Part shown: positions 47,518 through 55,995 of the stretch, piece after piece
How the letters are laid out: every line of letters starts with the position of its first letter
How positions within the stretch are numbered: the first letter of the stretch is position 1
Assembly (NCBI RefSeq): GCF_000378085.1
Contig: NZ_KB899215.1
Coordinates: 124,001 to 188,000, forward strand
Direction: 5' to 3'
Source: Hoylesella loescheii DSM 19665 = JCM 12249 = ATCC 15930
GTDB taxonomy: Bacteria > Bacteroidota > Bacteroidia > Bacteroidales > Bacteroidaceae
Length of the DNA stretch: 64,000 bases
Translations under genes and position numbers: made by a program
Notes under the pieces: model-generated
The model's database searches: none
The model's input: the letters and a program-made list of their open reading frames with translations, nothing else
What the model was told of the DNA's origin: nothing

Positions 47518-48570
47518 ATGAGCTATTTTAGAAGGATGCTTGCCTTGGCGGCCTTGCTTGTGGTTGCCTTGTCAGTAACGGCACAAAAGAAATTCACGGT
47601 GTATGCCGTGGGCTTTTACAACCAAGAGAACCTTTTTGACACTTGCCATGATGAGGGCAAGCGCGATTACGAGTTTCTGCCAAGTGGCTCGTACAAGTGG
47701 AACGGCATGAAATACACCCACAAACTGCACAATATGGCACGCGCCTTGGCCGATATGGGTACCGACGTACTGCCTGGAGTGGGCTGCGCCATTATTGGAT
47801 TGGCCGAAGTGGAGAATGCTAAGGTGCTGACAGACCTTACTGCACAGCCCGAATTAGCCACTCGTGGGTATAAGTTTTGCCATATAGAGGGACCCGACCG
47901 CCGTGGTATCGACTGTGCGTTGCTCTACAATCCTTCGCTTTTTGAAGTACGCAACGTTAAGCTTGTTCCCTACGTGCAAAGCTTGGAGAAAGATAGTGCC
48001 TTCTTCACACGTGGTTTTCTCACGGTGAGCGGCGTGCTGGCAGGCGAACATGTAACGGTGGTGGTGTGCCATTTACCCAGTAGGTTTAGCGACTCTTTCT
48101 ATCGCGAACAAGGCGCAAGGCAGGTTTTGGCCATTCGCGACTCCATTCAACGCGAGGATAAGAATTGCAAAGTGCTGGTGATGGGCGACATGAACGACGA
48201 CCCGATGGACAAAAGCATGAGCGAGGCATTGCGCGGAAAGGCTAACATCAACGAGGTTGCCGAGGGCGACATGTACAATCCATGGTACAATGTGCTGACC
48301 AAAGAGGGCGTGGGCACGTTGCAATTCCAGGGCTCGTGGAACTTGTTCGATCAGATATTGCTCTCTAAAAACTGGCTCAACGCCAATGGCTCGAAAGACT
48401 ATACCTCACTTAAATATTGGAAAAACCAGATTTTCAGGCGCGACTATCTCTTCCAAACGGAAGGTAAGTACAAAGGGATGCCTAAGCGAACGACGGCTGG
48501 TGGTGTGTGGCTCGATGGGTTTAGCGACCACCTTCCCGTAGTGGTTTATCTGGTGAAACAGACAGAATAG
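47518..48570 (+). CDS. Secreted endonuclease/exonuclease/phosphatase family protein
   Basis: A 350-residue protein with a signal peptide ending VALSVTAQ. The metal-dependent EEP fold is seen in FYNQENLFDT, the AEVEN catalytic glutamate segment, DRRGIDCALLYNP, CHLPSR, VMGDMNDDP and GFSDHLPVVV near the end. The family hydrolyses phosphodiesters in DNA, RNA or lipids. Secretion suggests nucleic acid or phospholipid scavenging. It is followed after 47 bp by the glycosylase-like gene. Confidence 0.85.
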   Translation: MSYFRRMLALAALLVVALSVTAQKKFTVYAVGFYNQENLFDTCHDEGKRDYEFLPSGSYKWNGMKYTHKLHNMARALADMGTDVLPGVGCAIIGLAEVENAKVLTDLTAQPELATRGYKFCHIEGPDRRGIDCALLYNPSLFEVRNVKLVPYVQSLEKDSAFFTRGFLTVSGVLAGEHVTVVVCHLPSRFSDSFYREQGARQVLAIRDSIQREDKNCKVLVMGDMNDDPMDKSMSEALRGKANINEVAEGDMYNPWYNVLTKEGVGTLQFQGSWNLFDQILLSKNWLNANGSKDYTSLKYWKNQIFRRDYLFQTEGKYKGMPKRTTAGGVWLDGFSDHLPVVVYLVKQTE

Positions 48571-48617
48571 CGAGCGAATCTCATGCCTCGATGCGGTAAA
48601 CATCTTGTTAGACGACA

Positions 48618-49193
48618 ATGATAGAACGCCATCCTTTAAAACCCTTCTTGCCCAACGGCTGCAAACTGTTGATGTTAGGTAGTTTTCCACCTTCGCAAAA
48701 GCGGTGGTCTATGCACTTCTTTTACCCCAACTTCATCAACGACATGTGGCGCATTTTTGGCTTGGTGTTCTTTGCCGACAAAACCCACTTCGTGGATGAG
48801 CCCAACAAAACCTTCAAACTAGACGAGTTAAGGACCTTTCTTACCGAAAAGGGTGTGGGCTTATACGACACGGCAACGGCTGTAAATCGTACCACGGGAA
48901 CGGCTGCCGACAAAGACCTCGAAGTGGTAGAGCCTACCGACCTTGATGCGCTACTGCTGCAAGTGCCAGCTTGCAAAAACGTGGTGGTTACGGGGCAATT
49001 GGCTGCCGATGTGCTTAGGGCACACTTCAACATTGCCGAACAGCCCAAAGTAGGGTCGTATGTGACGTTTCGCTTTCAGCCCGACGGTCGCGAAATGCGG
49101 CTCTATCGCATGCCTAGCTCTTCGCGTGCTTATCCCCTTAAGGTGGAAAAGAAGGCTGAATTGTACAAGGCCATGTTTGAAGAGGCCTTATAA
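48618..49193 (+). CDS. Uracil-DNA glycosylase superfamily protein
   Basis: A 191-residue cytoplasmic protein. LMLGSFPPSQKRWSMHFFYPNF contains the motif 1 region of the superfamily (GSFP instead of GQDPY), with NDMWRIFGLVF after it. A late RMPSSSRAYP segment corresponds to motif 2. It resembles the DNA-deoxyinosine/mismatch type of glycosylase, so removal of deaminated bases is likely. Confidence 0.8.
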   Translation: MIERHPLKPFLPNGCKLLMLGSFPPSQKRWSMHFFYPNFINDMWRIFGLVFFADKTHFVDEPNKTFKLDELRTFLTEKGVGLYDTATAVNRTTGTAADKDLEVVEPTDLDALLLQVPACKNVVVTGQLAADVLRAHFNIAEQPKVGSYVTFRFQPDGREMRLYRMPSSSRAYPLKVEKKAELYKAMFEEAL

Positions 49194-49263
49194 CAATGGC
49201 GTTATTGCCGCTGAGAAGATTGTAAAAAGGACAACCATATCCACTCAATAAACATATCACACG

Positions 49264-49887
49264 ATGCAAAAGACAACGATAATAGGTATTGCCGGCGGAA
49301 CAGGTTCGGGCAAAACAACAGTGGTGAAGAATATTGTAAACGCCCTGCCACCCCATTATGTGGCGGTAGTGCCACTCGATTCGTATTACAATGATACGTC
49401 GGAGATGACCGAAGAAGAACGTCATGCCATCAATTTCGACCATCCCGACGCCTTCGATTGGAAACTGCTTGCCAAGCATGTTAACGACCTACGCAATGGT
49501 ATTGCCATCGAACAGCCCACTTATTCGTATCTGCTTTGCAACCGCTTAAAGGAAACGATACACGTAGAACCTAAGCCCGTTATCATCATCGAGGGCATTA
49601 TGACCTTGCTTAATAAGCGCCTGCGCGACATCATGGACTTGAAAATATTCGTTGATGCCGACCCCGACGAACGGCTGATACGCAACATTCAGCGCGACAC
49701 CATAGACCGCGGACGAACGGTTTCGATGGTGGTGGAACGTTATTTGGAGGTGCTTAAGCCTATGCACGAGCAGTTTATCGAACCCACCAAACGCTACGCC
49801 GACCTGATTATACCGCAAGGTGGCGAAAACGAAAAGGGAATTGGCATATTGTGTAGCTACATCGAGGGTCTTGTCCCTGTGGAATAA
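49264..49887 (+). CDS. udk: Uridine kinase
   Basis: A 207-residue kinase phosphorylating uridine and cytidine for pyrimidine salvage. Walker A is GGTGSGKTT near the start, followed by PLDSYYND, FDHPDAFDW, QPTYSYL, IIEGIMTL and RDTIDRGR, all typical. The length is normal. It follows the glycosylase gene after 70 bp. Confidence 0.95.
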   Translation: MQKTTIIGIAGGTGSGKTTVVKNIVNALPPHYVAVVPLDSYYNDTSEMTEEERHAINFDHPDAFDWKLLAKHVNDLRNGIAIEQPTYSYLLCNRLKETIHVEPKPVIIIEGIMTLLNKRLRDIMDLKIFVDADPDERLIRNIQRDTIDRGRTVSMVVERYLEVLKPMHEQFIEPTKRYADLIIPQGGENEKGIGILCSYIEGLVPVE

Positions 49888-50085
49888 GCCCCTCGTGTAA
49901 AGTCGTATTGGTGGGCAGTGCGTTTTTGATTGTGTGCTTTGATTTGAACTGGTATTAAAGTGCAAGTGCTCTTGTTTTTCGCGCTTTCAATTTGTGCGAT
50001 TATTCGCTTATTTGCTATCGAAACTTCCTTTTTGTTGAGTTATGTCAATAAAAAATGTTAGACGCTTGATTTTTAACGTATATCT

Positions 50086-50117
50086 CTTGCTTCTTAATTT
50101 CTTTTATACTATCTTTG
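50086..50117 (+). promoter_or_regulatory. Promoter of the small lipoprotein gene
   Basis: CTTG at 50086 is followed after 20 bases by TATCTTTG (50110-50117), giving a leader of about 45 bases. Confidence 0.7.
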
Positions 50118-50167
50118 CAACATAATTAGAGAAAAGAGTTTATCAATAACAAAAATCAGTTTTAGCA

Positions 50168-50590
50168 ATGAAGAAGATTATACTAGCGTCTATCATGATG
50201 CTTTCTATTGGGATAACAGGCTGCGCAAGTAGTCAAGAATTTAGTGAATTGAAAGCCCAACAGAAAGCTTTGAAGTTGCAAACGCAACTTACAAATACCC
50301 AATTGGAATACGAAAAGGCAGTTGTTCACTTGGCAGAGGTGAAGAGCAAAGCGTCTGCAGTTAATGCTGAAGCCAACAATTCTGTGGTTACAGGGTTAAG
50401 TACACGTAACCCCGAAGCTAGTGCTAAGGCTGCGAAAGATAGGGTTAAGATCTTGAAGGAAGCCAATAAGATGAACAAGAAAGTGGCTAAGGAAGAAAAA
50501 AAGGTTGAAAAGCTACAAAAGAAAATGGAAAAGCTTCAAGGAGAAATAGACAAGCTAAGACAAAAGGTAGAGTTTGTAGGTCGTTGGTAA
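50168..50590 (+). CDS. Small coiled-coil lipoprotein
   Basis: A 140-residue lipoprotein (SIGITGC, cysteine 19). Most of the rest is predicted coiled coil with heptad-like Leu/Lys/Glu (ELKAQQKALKLQTQL, VEKLQKKMEKLQGEI). A short break around residue 75-85 (VTGLSTRNPEA) divides two helices. It resembles envelope-spanning Lpp-like proteins only in general design. It has its own promoter and terminator. Confidence 0.75.
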   Translation: MKKIILASIMMLSIGITGCASSQEFSELKAQQKALKLQTQLTNTQLEYEKAVVHLAEVKSKASAVNAEANNSVVTGLSTRNPEASAKAAKDRVKILKEANKMNKKVAKEEKKVEKLQKKMEKLQGEIDKLRQKVEFVGRW

Positions 50591-50629
50591 TAACGTCCGT
50601 AACATCTTTTGCACAGCATCAGAATAAGG

Positions 50630-50660
50630 CAGGGTGAGGAATATTCCTCACCCTGTTTTC
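50630..50660 (+). terminator. Intrinsic terminator
   Basis: A perfect 13-bp inverted repeat (CAGGGTGAGGAAT / ATTCCTCACCCTG, 50630-50655) followed by TTTT. It closes the small lipoprotein gene. Confidence 0.85.
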
Positions 50661-50734
50661 GTGTAAATAGGTTTGTATTGTACCTCATATATCGGCAAGT
50701 TAGTTTTTTGCCACCATCACTTTAACCCCACGCC

Positions 50735-50766
50735 CTTGCCCGTTTCAATCTTTTTTTATAACTTCG
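50735..50766 (+). promoter_or_regulatory. Probable promoter of dnaG
   Basis: CTTG at 50735 is followed after 20 bases by TAACTTCG (50759-50766), one mismatch from TAnnTTTG. The start codon at 50822 is about 50 bases downstream of the predicted start of transcription. Confidence 0.5.
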
Positions 50767-50821
50767 CGGTTGGTTAAAGCGGTTCCTGTTGAGGCCGTTT
50801 GCAGCCAGATATAACAGAGAC

Positions 50822-52804
50822 ATGATAGACAGAGCAACCATAGAGAAGATACAAGAGGCGGCCAACATCGTGGATGTGGTTTCCGAATTTGTAACCCTGC
50901 GTAAGGCAGGGGCGAACTATAAGGGATTGTGCCCGTTTCATAACGAGCGCACGCCCTCGTTTATGGTGTCGCCTGCACGTGGCATTTGCCACTGTTTTGG
51001 CTGTGGTAAGGGCGGAACTCCCGTGAGTTTCATCATGGAACACGAGCAAATGACCTACCCCGAGGCCCTTCGCTGGTTGGCTAACAAATATCATATCGAG
51101 ATTAAGGAACGCGAACTAAGCGACGACGAACGACGCGAACAGAACGAACGCGAGAGCATGTTCATCGTTAACGAATGGGCGGCCAAGCACTTTGAAGACA
51201 CGTTGCACAACAACAAAGATGGTCAAGCTATCGGCATGCAGTATTTTAGAAGCCGTGGTTTCAGAGACGACATTATTCGAAAGTTCCGCTTAGGCTTCGA
51301 CCTTAACGACAGAGAGCTGCTGGCACGCACTGCTATCGACAAGGGATATAACGTAGACTTCTTGGTAAAGACGGGTCTTTGCTATCGCACCGATGATGGA
51401 CGATATGTCGATCGCTTTGCAGGCCGTGTTATTTTTCCATGGTTTGGCGTAAGCGGAAAGGTTGTTGGGTTTGGCGGAAGGTTGCTCGATACCCGCACGA
51501 AGGGTGTACAACAGAAGTATGTTAACTCGCCCGACTCGGACATTTACCATAAAGACCACGAACTATACGGCATCTTTCAGGGAAAGAAAGCTATTGCCAA
51601 AGAAGATTGCGTGTATATGGTGGAGGGCTATACCGATGTCGTTTCGATGCATCAGTGTGGCGTTGAGAACGTGGTGGCTAACTCGGGAACGGCCCTTAGC
51701 GTGCATCAGATACACACCTTACACCGCTTTACCTCAAACATCGTTTTGCTTTACGATGGCGATGCAGCAGGTATACATGCCGCCTTGCGTGGAACGGACA
51801 TGTTGTTGGCCGAGGGAATGAACGTCAAGGTGTTGCTTTTTCCCGATGGCGACGACCCCGACAGCTTCGCTCGGAAGCACAATGCCGAGGAATTTAGGCA
51901 GTATATCGCCGACAATCAAACCGACTTCATACAGTTTAAGACCCGCGTTTTGCTTGATGGCGTTACCGATCCCACGCGCCGTTCGGAAGCCATCTCGTCT
52001 ATTGTGCAGAGCGTGTCGGTTATTCCCGACCAAATTTTACGCGACACCTACTTGCACGATTGTTCACAACGACTGGGTGTAGCCGAAACGACGCTCATCA
52101 ATAGCATGAACCGATATATACGCGAAAGCCGCGAAAGGCGGTCTACGGAGGCATCGCGTGCGGTTCAAGAGGCAGTGGAGGCAACGCCAAGGCCCACCAT
52201 TCAGACCGTTACGCCCCTGCAACAGGCGGCTAAGGTGGAGCGTATGTTGGTGGAACAGGTGGTGAAGTATGGCGAACGAATTGTGCTTCGCAATGTAGAA
52301 GACGAGAATGGAAACTTGCTTAACCTCACCGTAGCGCAGTTTATACAATACGATTTCATGCAAGACGAGTTGGTGTTTCAACATCCCTTGTTCAACCGAA
52401 TACTGCAAGAGGCAGCCGAAAGGAGCATCCATCCCGACTTTAAGTCGGAACCTTATTTTGTGCATCACGAAGACATAGAGGTGAGCAAGCTGGCAACCGA
52501 ACTGTGTATGGACCCTTACCAGTACTTGAAACTGAAACAACCCGAACCCATTCACCCGCTAGACGAGGAGGAAAAACGTCTGAAAGAAAAGGAGAAAGAG
52601 GAGGAGCTGCGCCAACGAACGGTGCATTTGTTGCTTGATTTCCGCCTCGATTATGTGGAACACCGCCTTAAAACGCTGCAAACGGAAATTGCTCAAGCTG
52701 CCAGCGAACCCGAAAAGCAGATGCAGTTAATGGCCGAATTTAAGGATATGCAGACAATTCGCAACGAGTTGGCACGAAGGTTGGGCAGCGAGATAATTGT
52801 ATAG
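50822..52804 (+). CDS. dnaG: DNA primase
   Basis: A 660-residue primase that makes RNA primers at the replication fork. I start it at the ATG at 50822 (MIDRATIEKIQEAAN), where the conserved family sequence begins; the frame is open for 11 more codons upstream. The CHC2 zinc finger is CPFHNERTPSF ... CHCFGCGKGG. The TOPRIM core shows VEGYTDVVSMHQ and YDGDAAG. The C-terminal third is the helicase-binding region. A repeat element begins 3 bp after the stop codon. Confidence 0.96.
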   Translation: MIDRATIEKIQEAANIVDVVSEFVTLRKAGANYKGLCPFHNERTPSFMVSPARGICHCFGCGKGGTPVSFIMEHEQMTYPEALRWLANKYHIEIKERELSDDERREQNERESMFIVNEWAAKHFEDTLHNNKDGQAIGMQYFRSRGFRDDIIRKFRLGFDLNDRELLARTAIDKGYNVDFLVKTGLCYRTDDGRYVDRFAGRVIFPWFGVSGKVVGFGGRLLDTRTKGVQQKYVNSPDSDIYHKDHELYGIFQGKKAIAKEDCVYMVEGYTDVVSMHQCGVENVVANSGTALSVHQIHTLHRFTSNIVLLYDGDAAGIHAALRGTDMLLAEGMNVKVLLFPDGDDPDSFARKHNAEEFRQYIADNQTDFIQFKTRVLLDGVTDPTRRSEAISSIVQSVSVIPDQILRDTYLHDCSQRLGVAETTLINSMNRYIRESRERRSTEASRAVQEAVEATPRPTIQTVTPLQQAAKVERMLVEQVVKYGERIVLRNVEDENGNLLNLTVAQFIQYDFMQDELVFQHPLFNRILQEAAERSIHPDFKSEPYFVHHEDIEVSKLATELCMDPYQYLKLKQPEPIHPLDEEEKRLKEKEKEEELRQRTVHLLLDFRLDYVEHRLKTLQTEIAQAASEPEKQMQLMAEFKDMQTIRNELARRLGSEIIV

Positions 52805-52807
52805 TTT

Positions 52808-53242
52808 TTACGCGAGTTTGGGATAAGAGAAACTCGTTATGCCAACTACCGCGTAGCGGTTGGCCTGTTGGTAGGGCAGGGTTGGGAGCAACGGCGACCT
52901 ACCCTGCCTAAGTTGTGCGTGAGCAAAGCAAGGCCGAAGGTCTTGGTCTTTTTACATTTGAACAATCTGTTTGGGGAAACCAATGGATAAAAACGATGTT
53001 CTTCGTTAATAGCATTTACCCGCATATCCGTCTATCTACTAGACGACAGATGCGCTAAACATAAAAAGACCAAGACCTTCGGCCTAGCTTTGTTATTCCA
53101 TCTGCAAGACAGGGTAGCTCCCTTCGTTCGCAACCCTGCCCTACCAACGGAATAACCGCTACGCGGTAGTTGGTGATATAGCCATTCGTTTTTTATCTAA
53201 TCTTGCTCAAAAAGCATCGTCTCTTATCCCGAACTCACGTAA
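52808..53242. repeat. MITE-like element with very long inverted repeat
   Basis: Terminal inverted repeats TTACGCGAGTTTGGGATAAG and its near match at the right end (CTTATCCCGAACTCACGTAA) are shared with the composite elements. Inside, 52842-52958 and 53058-53173 form an imperfect inverted repeat with about 117-bp arms, including aaggccgaaggtcttggtct and ggtagggcagggtt. No protein is encoded. An RNA across it would fold into a long hairpin right behind dnaG. Confidence 0.8.
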
Positions 53243-53469
53243 GTTTTTGGGGTTTTGAGATTGTGTGCTTTTCAACTTTTAAATTTCTGAGTGTTTGGTA
53301 CACTGTAATTTGAAAGCTTTTGCATGGTTAAATATCAGGAATTGAAGACCTCTTATGTAAACCATAACGAGACAACGCGATGCACGGGAATGCATCGCGT
53401 TGCCTGTTTAAAAAGCCTTTGTTTGCGTGTTATAATGTCTTTGAACGGCAGCCGACATTGATATGGGCA

Positions 53470-53592
53470 GTACAGATCCATTTGTACTGCCACTACAAAA
53501 GGTCTGTAGTGGCACTACAAGTGGTTTGTAGCGTCACTACAAACGGCTTGTAGCCACCCTACAAAGTGCTTGTAGTCCCACTACAAGTGGCT
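53470..53592. repeat. Second 22-bp palindrome array (CTACAA/TTGTAG)
   Basis: CTACAA occurs at 53493, 53515, 53537, 53559 and 53581, an exact 22-bp step. Each is followed by TTGTAG or TGTAGT, so every unit is a palindrome. The unit sequence is unrelated to the GTTCCA arrays but has the same period. Confidence 0.85.
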
Positions 53593-53651
53593 TGGTAGTG
53601 ATAAGTTCGTGGAATGTTGGGAGAAAGTTCATCGATTTACAGTTTCAAGGC

Positions 53652-54240
53652 TTTACGCGAGTTCGGGATAAAACACAATCTTTATGCCTCCTGTCGCATA
53701 TAACTAGTTGGCAAGGTAGCCATTTCTTTACCTGTCCAATCTTGTTCAGGGGGCATGCCTTCTTATCCCAAACTCGCCAATTAGCCATTCCGTGGTTCGC
53801 ATTTTCATCGTTCCGTAAATGCGCTTGCTAAGCCTCGATGGTGCATTATTACATTAATCGCCGTGTTAAACATGTTTTGGACTGTTGTTCCATTTTATCT
53901 GGACGGCTGTTCCAGTTGAATTGGAACACTGTTCCAACTGATCTGGAATAGGGGTCCATCTTAGCTGTACCAAAGCGAGAGCTGAAAAAGCTCACTACAA
54001 GCGCTTATCGAGTGGGTAACGAAAGATGGCGTTTGGAGGTAGGAAGAGTGAGTTGGTGGCGGTGATAGGCTGTGGAACGAATCGCCTAGATCGTGCCAAG
54101 TTAGTATCATACGTTACGTGAGTTCGGGATAAGATACGATGCGTTGTTGAGCAAGATTAGATAAAAAACGAATAGCTGTCTCACTAACTAGCGCTACGTG
54201 ATAGTTGACATAGCGAACATCTCTTATCCCGAACTCGCGT
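53652..54240 (+). repeat. Composite MITE-like element, full copy (forward orientation)
   Basis: A small module (53652-53783), the core with GTTCCA at 53887, 53909 and 53931 and GGTCCA at 53953 (22-bp step), and a second small module (54113-54240). Both small modules have ACG-GAGTTCGGGATAA ends and a palindromic CGCGTAGCG-like or derived centre. This is the inverse of 10867-11456. Confidence 0.85.
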
Positions 54241-54242
54241 GG

Positions 54243-54590
54243 ATACTTGCTACTCCCTTCCTCATATTTCTTACTACTTCCTCCTTTTCCTCCTTTCTGC
54301 TTTTCCCTTTGTCCCTTGCTTCTTCCTCCTTTATCCCTTACCACTTCCTGCTTTACTTCTTATTACTTCCTCCTTTATCCCTTACCACTTCCTGCTTTAC
54401 CCCTTACTACTTCCCCTTTTCCTCCTTACTCCTTCCTCCCTTTACTCCTTATTACTTCCTACTTTCCTCCTTACTCCTTTCTCCCTTTACTCCTTACTCC
54501 TTCCTCCCTTTACTCCTTATTACTTCCCCCTTTTCCTCCTTACTACTTCCTCCCTTTACTCCTTACTCCTTCCTCCCTTTACTACTCATT
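54243..54590. repeat. Polypyrimidine low-complexity tract
   Basis: About 350 bp nearly free of purines except A at regular places. It is built of variants of CTCCTTACTACTTCCTCCTTT and related units of about 20-25 bp. It ends at the stop codon of the esterase gene. Open frames here (rich in Leu, Pro, Ser, Phe) are artefacts of composition. Confidence 0.8.
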
Positions 54591-55758
54591 TCTCGTTTAT
54601 TTCCCATCCCATCACCGCCGATACCAAAGGCACGAGCGTCATGCAGAGCTTTTGCTGTCCCGAATAATTGGGATGATAGCTTGCACCAAGGTCTTTTTCC
54701 ACCGTAATGATGCCTGGCATGAACTCGGCAAAGTGCACATCTTTATGCGCAGACAGGCGTTGTTGCAGCACCTTAAAGCTTGCAGAGAGGTAAGCACCTG
54801 CCGAATGGGGGCGAATACAGATAACGGGAACGGGGCCATATTGCTTGCGAACAAGTTCGATAAGCCTAACGTATGTCCCTACATACTGTTCAACTGAGGG
54901 TGTAACGGTGGTAGAATAGTCGTTTGTACCAAGATTTATGAGCACCAATTGAGGGCGATAGGCCTTAAAGTCGTAAGAGATGGTGTCGTGTTGGTCGAAC
55001 AGTTGCAAGTAGCGTTGCGACATGTTGCCCTTCGATATTTGCACCGAGTCGTTCCAATTGCGCACCATACCACGCCCTGAATGGGCTGCTAGCACATAAT
55101 CGGCTCCGAAATAGCGTGCCAAGAGGCAAGCGTAGGCTTTGTCGCAGTTTTCTGTTTCGAGTTTAAAGGGGTCGGTAGCCTTGTTGCTTTCAGTGCCATA
55201 GCCACAGGTGTACGAGTCGCCAATCACTTCGATCAAACGTTTTGGGGCAGGAACGGCATGTAACGAGCCCCCTTTCGACAAGTGGAAGGCATGCACCGTG
55301 GTGCATCCATATTCGCCTTCGGTGCATTTTTGCAATACCAATTGGTGTTTTCCAGCCTTCAAACCATTGGCCAGCACAACACGTTGGGGCGTGTTGCCTT
55401 TCACCTTAATCTTCTTTACCCACTTGCCATCAACGTAAACGTTATGGTAGCTTTCGCCTTCGTCGGACAGATAGACGGCAATCTCGGTGCCTGTAAAGCC
55501 TGTTCGCAGATAGGTTCCTACCCAGTCGTAGCGCACGGTGCCAGTCGTGGCGTTGCGTTCTACGCGTCCGATGTATTGCACTTCGGGAGTGGTGGCTTTT
55601 ATTTGCGTGTCGTTGGCAGCCAGTGCAGAGGTTGGAACGAGTGTGGTGAATAATATAAGGAGTGCAGCGAACATGGATTTAAGTGCGTGCCGTACTGGAG
55701 TTGCCGTGTTTGTTGCACCTATATAATAAGGAGTGTTGATGTTGCAAATGGGGTTCAT
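54586..55758 (-). CDS. SGNH-family carbohydrate esterase (CE2-like)
   Basis: A 390-residue secreted esterase. The signal peptide is around residues 25-48 (LVPTSALA), preceded by an unusually long N-terminus; an internal ATG at codon 29 is an alternative start. A beta-jelly-roll domain (about 55-165) is followed by the SGNH hydrolase: VIGDSYTCGYG (nucleophile Ser), GRGMVRNW, NLGTNDYS, and the catalytic His in GASYHPNYSGQQ. This two-domain plan is that of CE2 acetyl-esterases, which deacetylate plant or host glycans. Confidence 0.85.
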   Translation of the reverse strand: MNPICNINTPYYIGATNTATPVRHALKSMFAALLILFTTLVPTSALAANDTQIKATTPEVQYIGRVERNATTGTVRYDWVGTYLRTGFTGTEIAVYLSDEGESYHNVYVDGKWVKKIKVKGNTPQRVVLANGLKAGKHQLVLQKCTEGEYGCTTVHAFHLSKGGSLHAVPAPKRLIEVIGDSYTCGYGTESNKATDPFKLETENCDKAYACLLARYFGADYVLAAHSGRGMVRNWNDSVQISKGNMSQRYLQLFDQHDTISYDFKAYRPQLVLINLGTNDYSTTVTPSVEQYVGTYVRLIELVRKQYGPVPVICIRPHSAGAYLSASFKVLQQRLSAHKDVHFAEFMPGIITVEKDLGASYHPNYSGQQKLCMTLVPLVSAVMGWEINEK

Positions 55759-55851
55759 GTTGGTGAGTTAGGTTTTGTTTACGTTGTGAATATTGGCGAT
55801 AAAGCGGTTAGATGCTTTTCTTTTTATTCGGAAAAGCCTATTGTAAGGTGT

Positions 55852-55897
55852 GAAAAACAAACATTGCCTGTGGTTGTGTTGCAACCGCAGGCAATGT
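55852..55897 (-). terminator. Intrinsic terminator of the PCMD protein gene
   Basis: ACATTGCCTG (55861-55870) pairs with CAGGCAATGT (55888-55897), with further pairing GGTTG/CAACC inside. On the minus strand the hairpin is followed by TTTGTTTTT. Confidence 0.85.
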
Positions 55898-55995
55898 CGT
55901 TGTGTGTCAGAAAAGTTCCCTTTATGGGGTGGGCGAGTGTGGCTAAGCTGGCATTGCGCATGCAGAAAGCTCCATCGCCCTGCTTTTCTCGATAC

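Noticed and set aside
53470..53592. CRISPR array
   Set aside because: The repeats follow each other with no unique spacers of constant length, are palindromic throughout, and no cas gene is present.
54198..54897. Overlapping plus-strand frames rich in Leu, Pro, Ser and Tyr
   Set aside because: They translate the polypyrimidine tract in all three frames and run antisense into the esterase gene.
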